Shown piece by piece: positions 1 to 6,792 of a stretch of 17,049 nt of DNA (the stretch's first letter is position 1; every line of letters starts with the position of its first letter). Origin of the DNA: Chloroflexota bacterium (GTDB lineage Bacteria > Chloroflexota > Ktedonobacteria > Ktedonobacterales > Ktedonobacteraceae); the NCBI GenBank assembly GCA_902812455.1, contig CADDZH010000110.1:1-17049 (forward strand), in the 5' to 3' direction. Both the position numbers and the translations under genes were made by a program. The notes under the pieces are model-generated. The model was not told the origin of the DNA, searched no databases, and saw only the letters and a list, made by a program, of their open reading frames with translations.

Positions 1-77
1 GCGTGCCACATTGAGTGGTCGAGGCAATGGGAACCTCAAAAAGAAACAAGCCGTTTCAGATAAAGAAAGGAATAGCT

Positions 78-896
78 ATGAGTACACAACCGCAAGCAAT
101 GGGTCGCGAACGCTGGCCATTGCTTGAAGCCATCAATATGATCGAAATGCTGTCCTACCTGGGCACCTCACCGCTGGCCGAACGGCACGTGACGGATGAG
201 ATCGAGTGGGTCATTACCGGGGTCTGGGACAACACCTTTAATGGAGTAGTGCGGGCGCAGCTTTCGGAGGCGCATGCTGATCAGGTGATCGACGAAGTTG
301 CGAGGCGCTTCCGGGAGCGAGACGTTCCCCACCTGTGGTTTCTGAACGTTGACAGTCGCCCTGCCAACCTGGAGCAGCGCCTCCTGGCGCATGGCTGGGT
401 GCGCCTGCGTGAAGGGGTCGGCATGGCCGTCGATCTCTCGGCTATCGCCTCCCCGTTCCCGCCCCCAGCAGGGCTGACCATCGAGCGGGCGGTGGACGAA
501 GCAGGAATAGCACAGTGGATCGATCTGCATCCACATTACCTTGAGAACGACCAGCGAGATGAACCGCGCGAACGGCTCTATATCAGCCTTGGCTTGAGCG
601 GAGATCAGCCCCTGCATCACTACATTGCCAGGTTGAATGGAGAGTCTGTGGGAGCCCTCTCGCTCTTTCTTGGGCGAGAGGCAGCAGGCATCTACAATGT
701 CGAGGTGGCGGAGGCCAGGAGGCGTCGAGGCGTGGGAACGGCCATGACGCGAGCGGTGCTGGAAGAGGCTCGCGATCTTGGTTATGGTGTCGGGGTGCTC
801 GGTCCAACACGCGAGAGCCGGTCGATGTATGAGCGCCTGGGCTTAGTGCTGCACCGGCAGGCCCTGCCAATGTACTGGTATCCGCACCAGCCGTAG
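78..896 (+). CDS. GNAT-family N-acetyltransferase (tandem GNAT-like fold)
   Basis: Predicted acetyl-CoA-dependent N-acyltransferase of about 272 residues; substrate unknown. The C-terminal half (about 132-272) has the GNAT acetyl-CoA loop RRRGVG at about 215-220, followed by the helix TAMTRAVLEEARDLG and a later SRSMYERLGL stretch typical of GNAT motif B. The N-terminal half (about 35-125) ends in QRLLAHGWVRL, which resembles a GNAT motif-B end, so this may be a double-GNAT protein whose N-terminal copy lacks the CoA loop. An upstream in-frame start exists at 15, but ATG 78 has AAAGAAAGGA just before it and gives a normal N-terminus. No signal peptide or TM segment, so cytoplasmic. It may be the first gene of a transcript entering from the left. 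Family call is firm; function is not. Confidence 0.85.
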   Translation: MSTQPQAMGRERWPLLEAINMIEMLSYLGTSPLAERHVTDEIEWVITGVWDNTFNGVVRAQLSEAHADQVIDEVARRFRERDVPHLWFLNVDSRPANLEQRLLAHGWVRLREGVGMAVDLSAIASPFPPPAGLTIERAVDEAGIAQWIDLHPHYLENDQRDEPRERLYISLGLSGDQPLHHYIARLNGESVGALSLFLGREAAGIYNVEVAEARRRRGVGTAMTRAVLEEARDLGYGVGVLGPTRESRSMYERLGLVLHRQALPMYWYPHQP

Positions 897-910
897 GCAG
901 TTGTCTCTAA

Positions 911-1013
911 TGTCATCCTGAGCGAAGCGAAGGATCTGATGCAAGGGACAACCAGATGCATCCCCTTCCCCTTCGCTGCGCTCAGGGCTCGGGATCACTC
1001 GCTCAACATGACA
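911..1013. repeat. Imperfect palindromic intergenic repeat, copy 1 (TGTCATCCTGAGCG family)
   Basis: The outer arms TGTCATCCTGAGCGA (911-925) and TCGCTCAACATGACA (999-1013) are inverted repeats matching at 13 of 15 positions. The interior holds a further short palindrome, CCCTTCGCTGCGCTCAGGG (968-986). Related copies lie at 1706-1829 and 12159-12229. Repeats beginning TGTCATCCTGAGCGAAGCGAAGGATC are known from many bacterial genomes as dispersed non-coding palindromes. Transcribed, this one could fold into a long stem and slow transcription after the acetyltransferase, but there is no T-run. Confidence 0.8.
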
Positions 1014-1143
1014 TGCCACGCATTGGGTTTGCCGATCTTGAGCGGTAAATTTCATATTCACCAGCCGCACGTCTCCAGGACAACAAACTTGTGACGTGCC
1101 ACCCGGTTGGAATCTTCAAAGTATTGAGAGGAAGTATCTCAAC

Positions 1144-1650
1144 ATGTCTACATCCTCAGTCTTGATCCGTCCTGTACACAGAGAGGACGCCGCAGACTTG
1201 CAAGCCAACTGCTTTTCGCGCAACACCCTTTCGGAAGTGCAGCAACAAATCGAAAACAGCCTGGCCAACATGGCGCATGACCTGTGGCTCCATCTGGTGG
1301 CCGAAGTTGAAGGAATCGTCGTTGGAAGTGCGGAACTCAAACGCGAGACCCAGCGCCTGCGGCGGCACCGTGCTGAGTGGACCGGCGTGGTGGTCTGTGG
1401 TTGGTATCAAAGACGTGGCATTGCTCGCGCTCTGCTCATGGAGACGCTAGCCCAGGCTGCTGCCTGGGGCATTGAGCTACTAACGGTCGGTGTGCGCGGT
1501 GGCACACCTGCCGAGGAGGTCTATCATCGTCTGGGTTTCCGTGAGTACGCACGTCTCCCGAACGGTTTCAAGGAGGTGCGCGACGGTCAACTGCTGGTCT
1601 TCGACGACGTGGCCCTTTACCTACCGGTTCCAGCTACTGCCTCTTGCTAA
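1144..1650 (+). CDS. GNAT-family N-acetyltransferase
   Basis: Single-domain GNAT protein of about 168 residues, the usual length for the family. It begins with the beta strand VLIRPVHREDAADL, has a central strand VEGIVVGSAELKRE, then the acetyl-CoA loop QRRGIA at 89-94 followed by helix RALLMETLAQAAAWG, and ends with VYHRLGFREY, the usual motif-B tail. Start chosen at ATG 1144 because AGAGGAAG (1127-1134) sits 9 nt upstream; the longer frame from 1096 lacks such a site. The gene stands alone between two inverted copies of a palindromic repeat (911-1013 and 1706-1829). Substrate cannot be told; such proteins acetylate small amines, antibiotics or protein N-termini. Confidence 0.85.
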   Translation: MSTSSVLIRPVHREDAADLQANCFSRNTLSEVQQQIENSLANMAHDLWLHLVAEVEGIVVGSAELKRETQRLRRHRAEWTGVVVCGWYQRRGIARALLMETLAQAAAWGIELLTVGVRGGTPAEEVYHRLGFREYARLPNGFKEVRDGQLLVFDDVALYLPVPATASC

Positions 1651-1705
1651 GAACCCGCCTGGCATACATCTTCGTGATGAACTTTAACAACCAAGACCGG
1701 CAGCA

Positions 1706-1829
1706 CATGTCATGTTGAGCGCGTGAGCCGAAGCCCTGAACGCCGTGAAGGGGAAACATCCGCTGCCGAGCGAAAGAGATCCTTCGCGGAGTTTCCCCTG
1801 AGCGAAGCGAATGGGCTCAGGATGACATG
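1706..1829. repeat. Imperfect palindromic intergenic repeat, copy 2, inverted relative to copy 1
   Basis: Outer arms CATGTCATGTTGAGC (1706-1720) and GCTCAGGATGACATG (1815-1829) match as an inverted repeat at 13 of 15 positions. On the complementary strand it begins TGTCATCCTGAGC and ends CTCAACATGACATG, the same ends and order as copy 1. It is therefore the same element in the opposite orientation, with a somewhat different and longer interior. Confidence 0.8.
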
Positions 1830-1921
1830 ATATGACTGTTCACCTTGTCAAGGTCTTTCGCTCATGTTTGAACCTTCCCTAAAAACCATAACCGCAGCCT
1901 CTACCTCCCAGTGCCAATCTA

Positions 1922-1930
1922 TGTTAGAAT
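1922..1930 (+). promoter_or_regulatory. Candidate extended -10 promoter for the methyltransferase-nuclease gene
   Basis: TGTTAGAAT is a TG-N-TAGAAT extended -10 with one mismatch to TATAAT. No convincing -35 box is present 16-18 bp upstream. It would give a leader of about 50 nt. Motif match only. Confidence 0.3.
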
Positions 1931-1985
1931 AAGCTTCACAATTTGCTGAGTAGAGAACACCAAATGGATAGTGAGGCAACGTAAT

Positions 1986-3644
1986 ATGACTCCGCAGCCG
2001 ATTACCGAGAACACCCTGTATTACGGCGATAACCTCGACATCTTGCGCGAATACATCCCCAGCGAAAGTATTGACCTGGTTTACCTCGACCCGCCGTTCA
2101 ACTCCAATCGCAGCTACAACGTGCTCTTCAAAGACGAAAGCGGGACGGAGAGCGAGGCCCAGATCATGGCCTTCGAGGACACCTGGCACTGGAACCAGGC
2201 CGCCGAGCAGACCTATCACAAGCTTGTCACACAGGCCCCAGATCACATCTCTAAGATGATCGCTGCCTTACGCGAGTTCATCGGCACAAACCAGATGATG
2301 GCCTATCTTGCGATGATGGCTGTTCGCCTCATGGAGCTCCATCGCGTCCTCAAACCAACAGGAACTCTTTATTTGCATTGCGACCCTACGGCAAGCCATT
2401 ATCTTAAAGTGGTTCTCGATACTATTTTTGGCCCAAAGAACTTTCGCAATGAAATTATCTGGCAGCGTACTAATGCCAAGAGCAACGCTTTTACCCGCTT
2501 TGCCACAAATCACGATATCATCTTGCGCTATACCAAAACAGAAAAGGCTACCTGGCATCCCCAATATACTACTCATGATCTGGAATATATTCAGGAATTT
2601 TACCGCTATGTTGAACCCGAAACAGGGCGCCGTTATACCTTAGGCGACCTGACAAATCCAAACCGAGATCGCCCGAATCTTACTTACGAATTTCTGGGCG
2701 TAACCCGTGTCTGGCGATGGACGAGAGACCGGATGCAAGAGGCCTACGAAAAAGGCCTGATTGTCCAGAGTCACCCGGGAGCAGTACCCCGCTTAAAACG
2801 CTATCTTGACGAGCAGGAAGGAATTCCTGTTGGCGATGTCTGGGCAGATATTCCCCCTGTGCAATCACAATCAAAAGAGCTTCTTGGTTACCCTACTCAA
2901 AAACCGCTCGCCCTACTTGAGCGCATCATTTCCGCCAGTAGCAACCCAGGCGATATCGTGCTTGACCCATTCTGCGGTTGCGGCACAACTATCGCAGCCG
3001 CACAGAAGCTAGGCCGTAAATGGATCGGCATCGATATCACTCATCTAAGTATTGCCCTACAAAAGTATCGCCTCGAGAACATGTTCCCAGGCATCCAGTT
3101 CAAAGTCGTCGGTGAGCCGCAGGATGTAGCAGCAGCCAGGCACCTTGCCAATAGCGATCGCTACCAGTTCCAGTGGTGGGCCCTCTCCCTCGTGCGAGCC
3201 AAGCCAGTTGGTGGCCAGGAGGGCAGCAAGACCGGCAAAAAGGGCAGCGACAAGGGCATTGACGGCGTGATTACCTTCATTGACGATGCTTACGCTAAAC
3301 CCAAACGAGTGCTGGTGCAGGTGAAGTCAGGCCACATTGGTTCACGCGATATCCGCGACCTGGTTGGCACAGTGCAACGCGAAAATGCTGCCATCGGCGT
3401 GTTGATCACCCTGGAAGCCCCAACCCGCGAGATGATCACCGAGGCAGTGAGCGCAGGCTACTACCATTCCCCCGGCTGGAACAGGGATTACCCGCGCATT
3501 CAGATCAAAACCATCGCCGAGCTATTGAAAGGCGCCCAGATCGAGATGCCGCCGCAGTATGGCACATTCAAGCAAGCGCAAAGGGTACGAGAATGCGAGG
3601 GAGCAGAACAAGAAGAGCTTTTTTGGCAGGATGAAAAAGCATGA
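1986..3644 (+). CDS. Fused beta-class DNA methyltransferase / Mrr-like restriction endonuclease
   Basis: Predicted single-polypeptide restriction-modification enzyme of about 552 residues. The N-terminal part is an amino-methyltransferase (N6-adenine or N4-cytosine) of circular-permutation class beta: catalytic DPPF (35-38, [16 protein letters not shown]) comes first, a probable target-recognition region (about 150-300) follows, and the AdoMet motif DPFCGCGTT (327-335) comes last. After a Gly/Lys/Ser-rich linker (about 408-424), the C-terminal region has D426 (KGIDGVI) and Q445-x-K447 (VLVQVKSG), the D...QxK arrangement of Mrr_cat-type PD-(D/E)XK nucleases. Start ATG 1986 is preceded by GTGAGG at 9 nt; the in-frame GTG at 1971 is part of that site. 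No separate specificity subunit or nuclease gene adjoins, so recognition should lie in this chain. Target sequence unknown. Confidence 0.85.
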   Translation: MTPQPITENTLYYGDNLDILREYIPSESIDLVYLDPPFNSNRSYNVLFKDESGTESEAQIMAFEDTWHWNQAAEQTYHKLVTQAPDHISKMIAALREFIGTNQMMAYLAMMAVRLMELHRVLKPTGTLYLHCDPTASHYLKVVLDTIFGPKNFRNEIIWQRTNAKSNAFTRFATNHDIILRYTKTEKATWHPQYTTHDLEYIQEFYRYVEPETGRRYTLGDLTNPNRDRPNLTYEFLGVTRVWRWTRDRMQEAYEKGLIVQSHPGAVPRLKRYLDEQEGIPVGDVWADIPPVQSQSKELLGYPTQKPLALLERIISASSNPGDIVLDPFCGCGTTIAAAQKLGRKWIGIDITHLSIALQKYRLENMFPGIQFKVVGEPQDVAAARHLANSDRYQFQWWALSLVRAKPVGGQEGSKTGKKGSDKGIDGVITFIDDAYAKPKRVLVQVKSGHIGSRDIRDLVGTVQRENAAIGVLITLEAPTREMITEAVSAGYYHSPGWNRDYPRIQIKTIAELLKGAQIEMPPQYGTFKQAQRVRECEGAEQEELFWQDEKA

Positions 3645-3650
3645 CATAAT
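3623..3650 (+). promoter_or_regulatory. Candidate sigma70 promoter for the lipoprotein gene
   Basis: TTGGCA (3623-3628) and CATAAT (3645-3650) are separated by 16 bp, each one mismatch from consensus. The -35 box lies inside the 3' end of the preceding gene. A consensus TTGACA (3651-3656) and a TATACT (3666-3671) follow immediately but are too close together to work as a pair. The exact promoter is uncertain. Confidence 0.4.
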
Positions 3651-3745
3651 TTGACAAAGCTATGCTATACTGTAAATAGTAGAAGTGGTCATTTTGGAGA
3701 GAGGCGATTCGATTCGTTTTTTCCTAGCAACAAGCAGGTAATAGT

Positions 3746-4855
3746 ATGGCTCACTATTCGCATCTCTCATTGAACATGAAACGCATGTTCATCACAATCC
3801 TCATACCTGTGTTTACGTTGACCATCTTCCTAACCTCTTGTGGATTACCAGGATCAGCTCCAGACGGCTACCTTTCAACTACCAGCGCCGATATTCTCTT
3901 TATTCAATGGACAAACAATAATGGGCAGCTCTCTGGTCAACTTCAAGGAGTCTACGTTTCAGCAAATAATCCCCTGCAAGTACAAAAGATCCACGCTTCT
4001 TTTACAGGTACTCTCAGCGGTTCACAGATTAGCCTCAATTTCGGCAACTTTCTAGGTATCCCAGATATCATCACAGGGACATTCGATGGTTCTACGCTGA
4101 AACTCTCGCTTCCAGACAGCAATGGGCAAATTGAAAGTGTTGTTTTTCAAGGAGCATCTATTAGTGACTATAATAATGCGGTAGCCTCTTTTGAGTCGAA
4201 TGTCGAAAAAGAGGCCAACCAAGCTACAGCAACCGCACAGGCGCAGGAAATAGAGGCGCAGAACGAGCAGGCCACAGCAACTACAATAGAGAGTGAACAG
4301 CAGGCAGTCACCGATGCCAACAATGCCTTGAGCTCTGCACTCTCCAACTTGCAAAGCGATACTAATAATCTTGCCAATGATACCAACTTCAAAGATGTGC
4401 TACAGAGTTATGCCAACGATTGGCAGCAAATGCAAAAAGACTACCAGCAAGAACAGGCGGACGCTAATGGCGGTTGCAATAATATTGGAACTGTGGAATC
4501 AGATGATGGAGCTGTTCAATCAGATTATGGATCAATAGAATCAGATGATGGCTCATTCCAGTCAGCAGAGGCCCCCATAAATAACGATATCTCAATAGTC
4601 CAACAAGATATCCAAACCGTCCAATCAGACTGGCAGCAGCTTCAATACGCCGTGGCAGCCAATACCACAGGAACTCCAGCCCCAGCCTTTACTAGTAGCG
4701 AGGTGAATCAAGCAGTTCAAGCAGCCCAAAAACAAATAGCCAGCTCACAAAGTGCTCTGAAGAACGCACAAGTCCAGGCTACGAACTATGACAATGAAGC
4801 CAAACAGCTAAAACAGCAAGCCGACGCGATTGTGGCAAATATGCATTGCTCATAA
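3746..4855 (+). CDS. Secreted lipoprotein with long Gln/Ala-rich coiled-coil region
   Basis: A 369-residue protein with a lipoprotein signal: basic start (MKRM at 11-14), hydrophobic stretch about 15-29, and lipobox LTSC with the lipidated Cys at 32. Residues about 40-140 look beta-rich (GQLSGQLQGVYV, FTGTLSGSQISLNFG, ITGTFDGSTLKLSL), a pattern seen in small beta-barrel or sandwich domains. Residues about 140-365 are Ala/Gln/Asn/Asp-rich and helical with coiled-coil character, broken by a short acidic repeat (VESDDGAVQSDYG / IESDDGSFQSAE, about 250-275). Cys244 and Cys368 could pair. It should be anchored on the outer face of the membrane. ATG 3746 is used; MKRM at 3776 is an alternative. It ends 30 nt before the endonuclease gene and may be cotranscribed with it. 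I recognise no named family. Confidence 0.8.
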   Translation: MAHYSHLSLNMKRMFITILIPVFTLTIFLTSCGLPGSAPDGYLSTTSADILFIQWTNNNGQLSGQLQGVYVSANNPLQVQKIHASFTGTLSGSQISLNFGNFLGIPDIITGTFDGSTLKLSLPDSNGQIESVVFQGASISDYNNAVASFESNVEKEANQATATAQAQEIEAQNEQATATTIESEQQAVTDANNALSSALSNLQSDTNNLANDTNFKDVLQSYANDWQQMQKDYQQEQADANGGCNNIGTVESDDGAVQSDYGSIESDDGSFQSAEAPINNDISIVQQDIQTVQSDWQQLQYAVAANTTGTPAPAFTSSEVNQAVQAAQKQIASSQSALKNAQVQATNYDNEAKQLKQQADAIVANMHCS

Positions 4856-4885
4856 GGCAGACAGGAAAAGGCTGAGGATTATTAC

Positions 4886-5527
4886 ATGCCTACATATCCA
4901 TCACGCGATGAAGCTCTAGTGAGGCTGCAATCCCTTATAGGACAAGATTTACGTCAACTAGCCAGACAGTACGGTATTACCGTATTTAAGGAAAATGGGG
5001 GATTTAACAAGGGTTGGCCAGGTCATGTCCTGGAGCGATATTTAGGACTTCCTCTTAACTCCTTGCAAAGCCGCGATTTTGGAGATTGGGAGCTTAAAAT
5101 CGTCCCACTTATCAGACGAAAAGGGCGGCTTGTGCCGAAGGAAACAATGGCTATCACCATGATTAATCCCACAGATATCATTGCAAAGCCGTTTAGACAG
5201 AGCCACCTCTATGACAAACTCTTCAGTATGATTATTTGCGGGCGGTTATTTGTGGATCGTCAAGAAACATACTCAATACTGGAAAGGTGCGAGACGTTTG
5301 ATTTTGATGACCATGAGGATAAGGAAATGATCGATCAGATAGAGCAGGATTATGAATATGTACGTCGAGTACTTAGCGAGTTCACTGACCCCAGAGAAGG
5401 CCTGCAAAACCTCTCGGGGCGAATGGGTGTCTATGTACAGCCGAGAACAAAAGGTGCAGGTCACGGGTCTATTTCGCGGGCATTTTACATGCGCACTTCT
5501 GGCCTGAAAAAGCTTCTGAAACTCTAA
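4886..5527 (+). CDS. MutH/Sau3AI-family DNA endonuclease (putative GATC-specific)
   Basis: A 213-residue protein that matches the MutH/Sau3AI fold end to end and is close to single-domain MutH in length (about 230), not to the double-domain Sau3AI. NKGWPGHVLERYLGL (41-55) corresponds to the MutH stretch with KGWVGMLLE and supplies the conserved Glu (E50). DFGDWELK (64-71) gives the catalytic D-(x)n-E-x-K (D64, E69, K71), with a loop two residues shorter than in E. coli MutH. The C-terminal VYVQPRTKG...SRAFYMR (183-203) corresponds to the MutH IRPKA...RGFYLK region. Start ATG 4886 has GAGGA 7 nt upstream. It converges with a Dam-type methyltransferase, overlapping it by 4 bp. Family knowledge says such enzymes cut or nick at GATC; the pairing suggests restriction-modification, but MutL-dependent mismatch repair is the alternative. 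Confidence 0.85.
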   Translation: MPTYPSRDEALVRLQSLIGQDLRQLARQYGITVFKENGGFNKGWPGHVLERYLGLPLNSLQSRDFGDWELKIVPLIRRKGRLVPKETMAITMINPTDIIAKPFRQSHLYDKLFSMIICGRLFVDRQETYSILERCETFDFDDHEDKEMIDQIEQDYEYVRRVLSEFTDPREGLQNLSGRMGVYVQPRTKGAGHGSISRAFYMRTSGLKKLLKL

Positions 5528-6414
5528 ACTTTGTAGCTCGTAATCACTAGCTCTGTAATTTTGCCACGCAAGTCAGCTTTACTATTGACCGCTCGACTGG
5601 CTTGCACTTCATACTGGTAGAAATCCTTGTATAGTGCCCGGATAAGCTCGCTCTTCGAGTTCGAGAGCATGACCTGCACGCCCTGCTGAGCAAGTTGCCG
5701 GGCCACCTCGGCCAGCCTCGTTTGCTCCTCTCGTCCAAAATCTCCTTTGGTATAGCTGGTGAACGAAGCTGTTTTGCTTACCGGCATATAGGGAGGGTCA
5801 AAATAGACAAAGTCCCCTGCTTGCGCCATGTGCACCACCGCACTAAAGTCCATAGTGAGTATCTCAGCATGCTGTAAGGCATGCGATGCGGCCCGTAGAT
5901 TGGTTTCATCGAAGATGGCAGGGTTATCATAGCGGCCAAAGGGCACATTGTAGCCACCACGCTTACTTTCGCGATACAGGCCATTATAGCCTGTCTTATT
6001 CAAGAAAATCAGGTACGCCGTTTTTTCTAACGAGCCGGTTGGAAGCCGGTTATAGAGCGTTCGCACCTGGTAATATTCTCTGGCCTGCTGCTCGAATGAC
6101 ATGGCATGGTACCTGGTGCGTAGCTCATACAGCAGAGCAAGCAGGTCATCCACACAGCATTGCACATGCTTGTAGGCAGCGACCAGATTCGGGTTCGCAT
6201 CACTCAGTACCGCATCAGCAGGCTGCAAATGAAAAAAGACCGCGCCACCCCCAACAAAGGGTTCATAATAGCGCCCAAAGGTGTGAGGAAAGAAGGCTTC
6301 AAATTGCTCAAGTAGTTGTGATTTGCCACCGGCCCACTTCAAAAAGGGCGCAGGGCGAATATTTCTCTCAGCTTCTAATAGTGTCATTTGCTCTACTGGT
6401 TGCGTTTGTGCCAT
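5524..6414 (-). CDS. dam: Dam/DpnM-type adenine-N6 DNA methyltransferase (D12 class, class alpha)
   Basis: Predicted AdoMet-dependent enzyme methylating adenine, most likely in GATC. The 296 residues carry every D12-class hallmark in order: FLKWAGGK (24-31, motif X), EPFVGGGAVFF (51-61, motif I), NKTGYNGLYR (139-148) with GYNVPFG (154-160) as in Dam/DpnM/EcoRV enzymes, catalytic DPPY (206-209), and the closing ELVITSY. Length agrees with E. coli Dam (278) and DpnM (284). Start ATG 6414 is preferred over the in-frame GTG at 6420, because TAAGAGG (6430-6424 on the complement) sits 9 nt from the ATG but only 3 nt from the GTG. Its 3' end overlaps the MutH-like gene by 4 bp, so the two are convergent and separately promoted, which could let methylase and nuclease levels be set independently. 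The symbol reflects family, not proven orthology. Confidence 0.9.
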   Translation of the reverse strand: MAQTQPVEQMTLLEAERNIRPAPFLKWAGGKSQLLEQFEAFFPHTFGRYYEPFVGGGAVFFHLQPADAVLSDANPNLVAAYKHVQCCVDDLLALLYELRTRYHAMSFEQQAREYYQVRTLYNRLPTGSLEKTAYLIFLNKTGYNGLYRESKRGGYNVPFGRYDNPAIFDETNLRAASHALQHAEILTMDFSAVVHMAQAGDFVYFDPPYMPVSKTASFTSYTKGDFGREEQTRLAEVARQLAQQGVQVMLSNSKSELIRALYKDFYQYEVQASRAVNSKADLRGKITELVITSYKV

Positions 6415-6516
6415 ATACACGTGCCTCTTACTATAAAACGACGTACAGCCCTTAAAAAGCTAACTCTTCACGATATAGGCAAGAGTTTATCATTCACATA
6501 AGCAGCTACTGTAGAC

Positions 6517-6544
6517 ATTATATAAAATTGTCGCCCGATAGCAA
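6517..6544 (-). promoter_or_regulatory. Candidate promoter of the Dam-type methyltransferase gene
   Basis: On the complementary strand TTGCTA (6544-6539) and a perfect TATAAT (6522-6517) are separated by 16 bp. The transcript would have a leader of about 95-100 nt before ATG 6414. Confidence 0.45.
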
Positions 6545-6626
6545 AGATGAGCAAGCGCAACATAGTAGCCGCAGGCTCAAAAGAACAGTTGAAGAGAGGA
6601 AACAAAGGGTTCAGCTTTCCGCATCA

Positions 6627-6658
6627 TTTAAAAAAAGCTGTACAGGTCCCTGTACAGC
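6627..6658 (-). terminator. Rho-independent terminator of the PIN-domain gene
   Basis: GCTGTACAGG (6637-6646) and CCTGTACAGC (6649-6658) are perfect 10-bp arms separated by two bases; the effective hairpin is 9 bp with a 4-nt loop. On the complementary strand the stem is followed at once by seven Ts (6636-6630) plus AAA. It lies about 135 nt past the stop at 6793. On the + strand no T-run follows, so it works leftward only. A symmetrical operator is a less likely reading. Confidence 0.75.
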
Positions 6659-6792
6659 ACCGGCGATAATCATTAAGGAACAAACAACGACACACCATGA
6701 ACAATAAGTAGGCCAGGAAAGCATAGTCAGAACACCAGCGAACGAGCTTGTTGTAATCCACCCCTAACAGCAAAGGCTAATAGCAAAAGATG

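Larger units (their letters stand above)
1651..1985. other. Intergenic region with repeat copy 2 and a candidate promoter
   Basis: This 335-bp gap holds the palindromic repeat at 1706-1829 and a candidate extended -10 box at 1922-1930. The reading frame seen on the other strand at 1848-2246 mostly overlaps the methyltransferase gene and looks like a shadow. I see no RNA gene here. Confidence 0.6.
6415..6792. other. Intergenic region between dam-type gene and PIN gene
   Basis: This 378-bp gap holds the candidate dam promoter (6517-6544) near its left side and the terminator of the PIN-domain gene (6627-6658). No coding frame or RNA gene is supported. Confidence 0.6.

Noticed and set aside
168..620. 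150-codon frame on the complement of the first acetyltransferase
   Set aside because: Shadow frame; the GNAT gene on + has clear motifs and start signals.
1848..2246. 132-codon frame on the complement, upstream of and into the methylase gene
   Set aside because: Mostly overlaps the methylase N-terminus including DPPF; no start signals or recognisable product.
5886..6455. 189-codon open frame on the + strand opposite the Dam-type gene
   Set aside because: Antisense to a fully motif-supported methylase, no ribosome binding site, low-quality composition.
6637..6658. Symmetrical GCTGTACAGG/CCTGTACAGC as a regulator binding site
   Set aside because: The seven-T run directly after it on the complement and its position after a gene fit an intrinsic terminator better.
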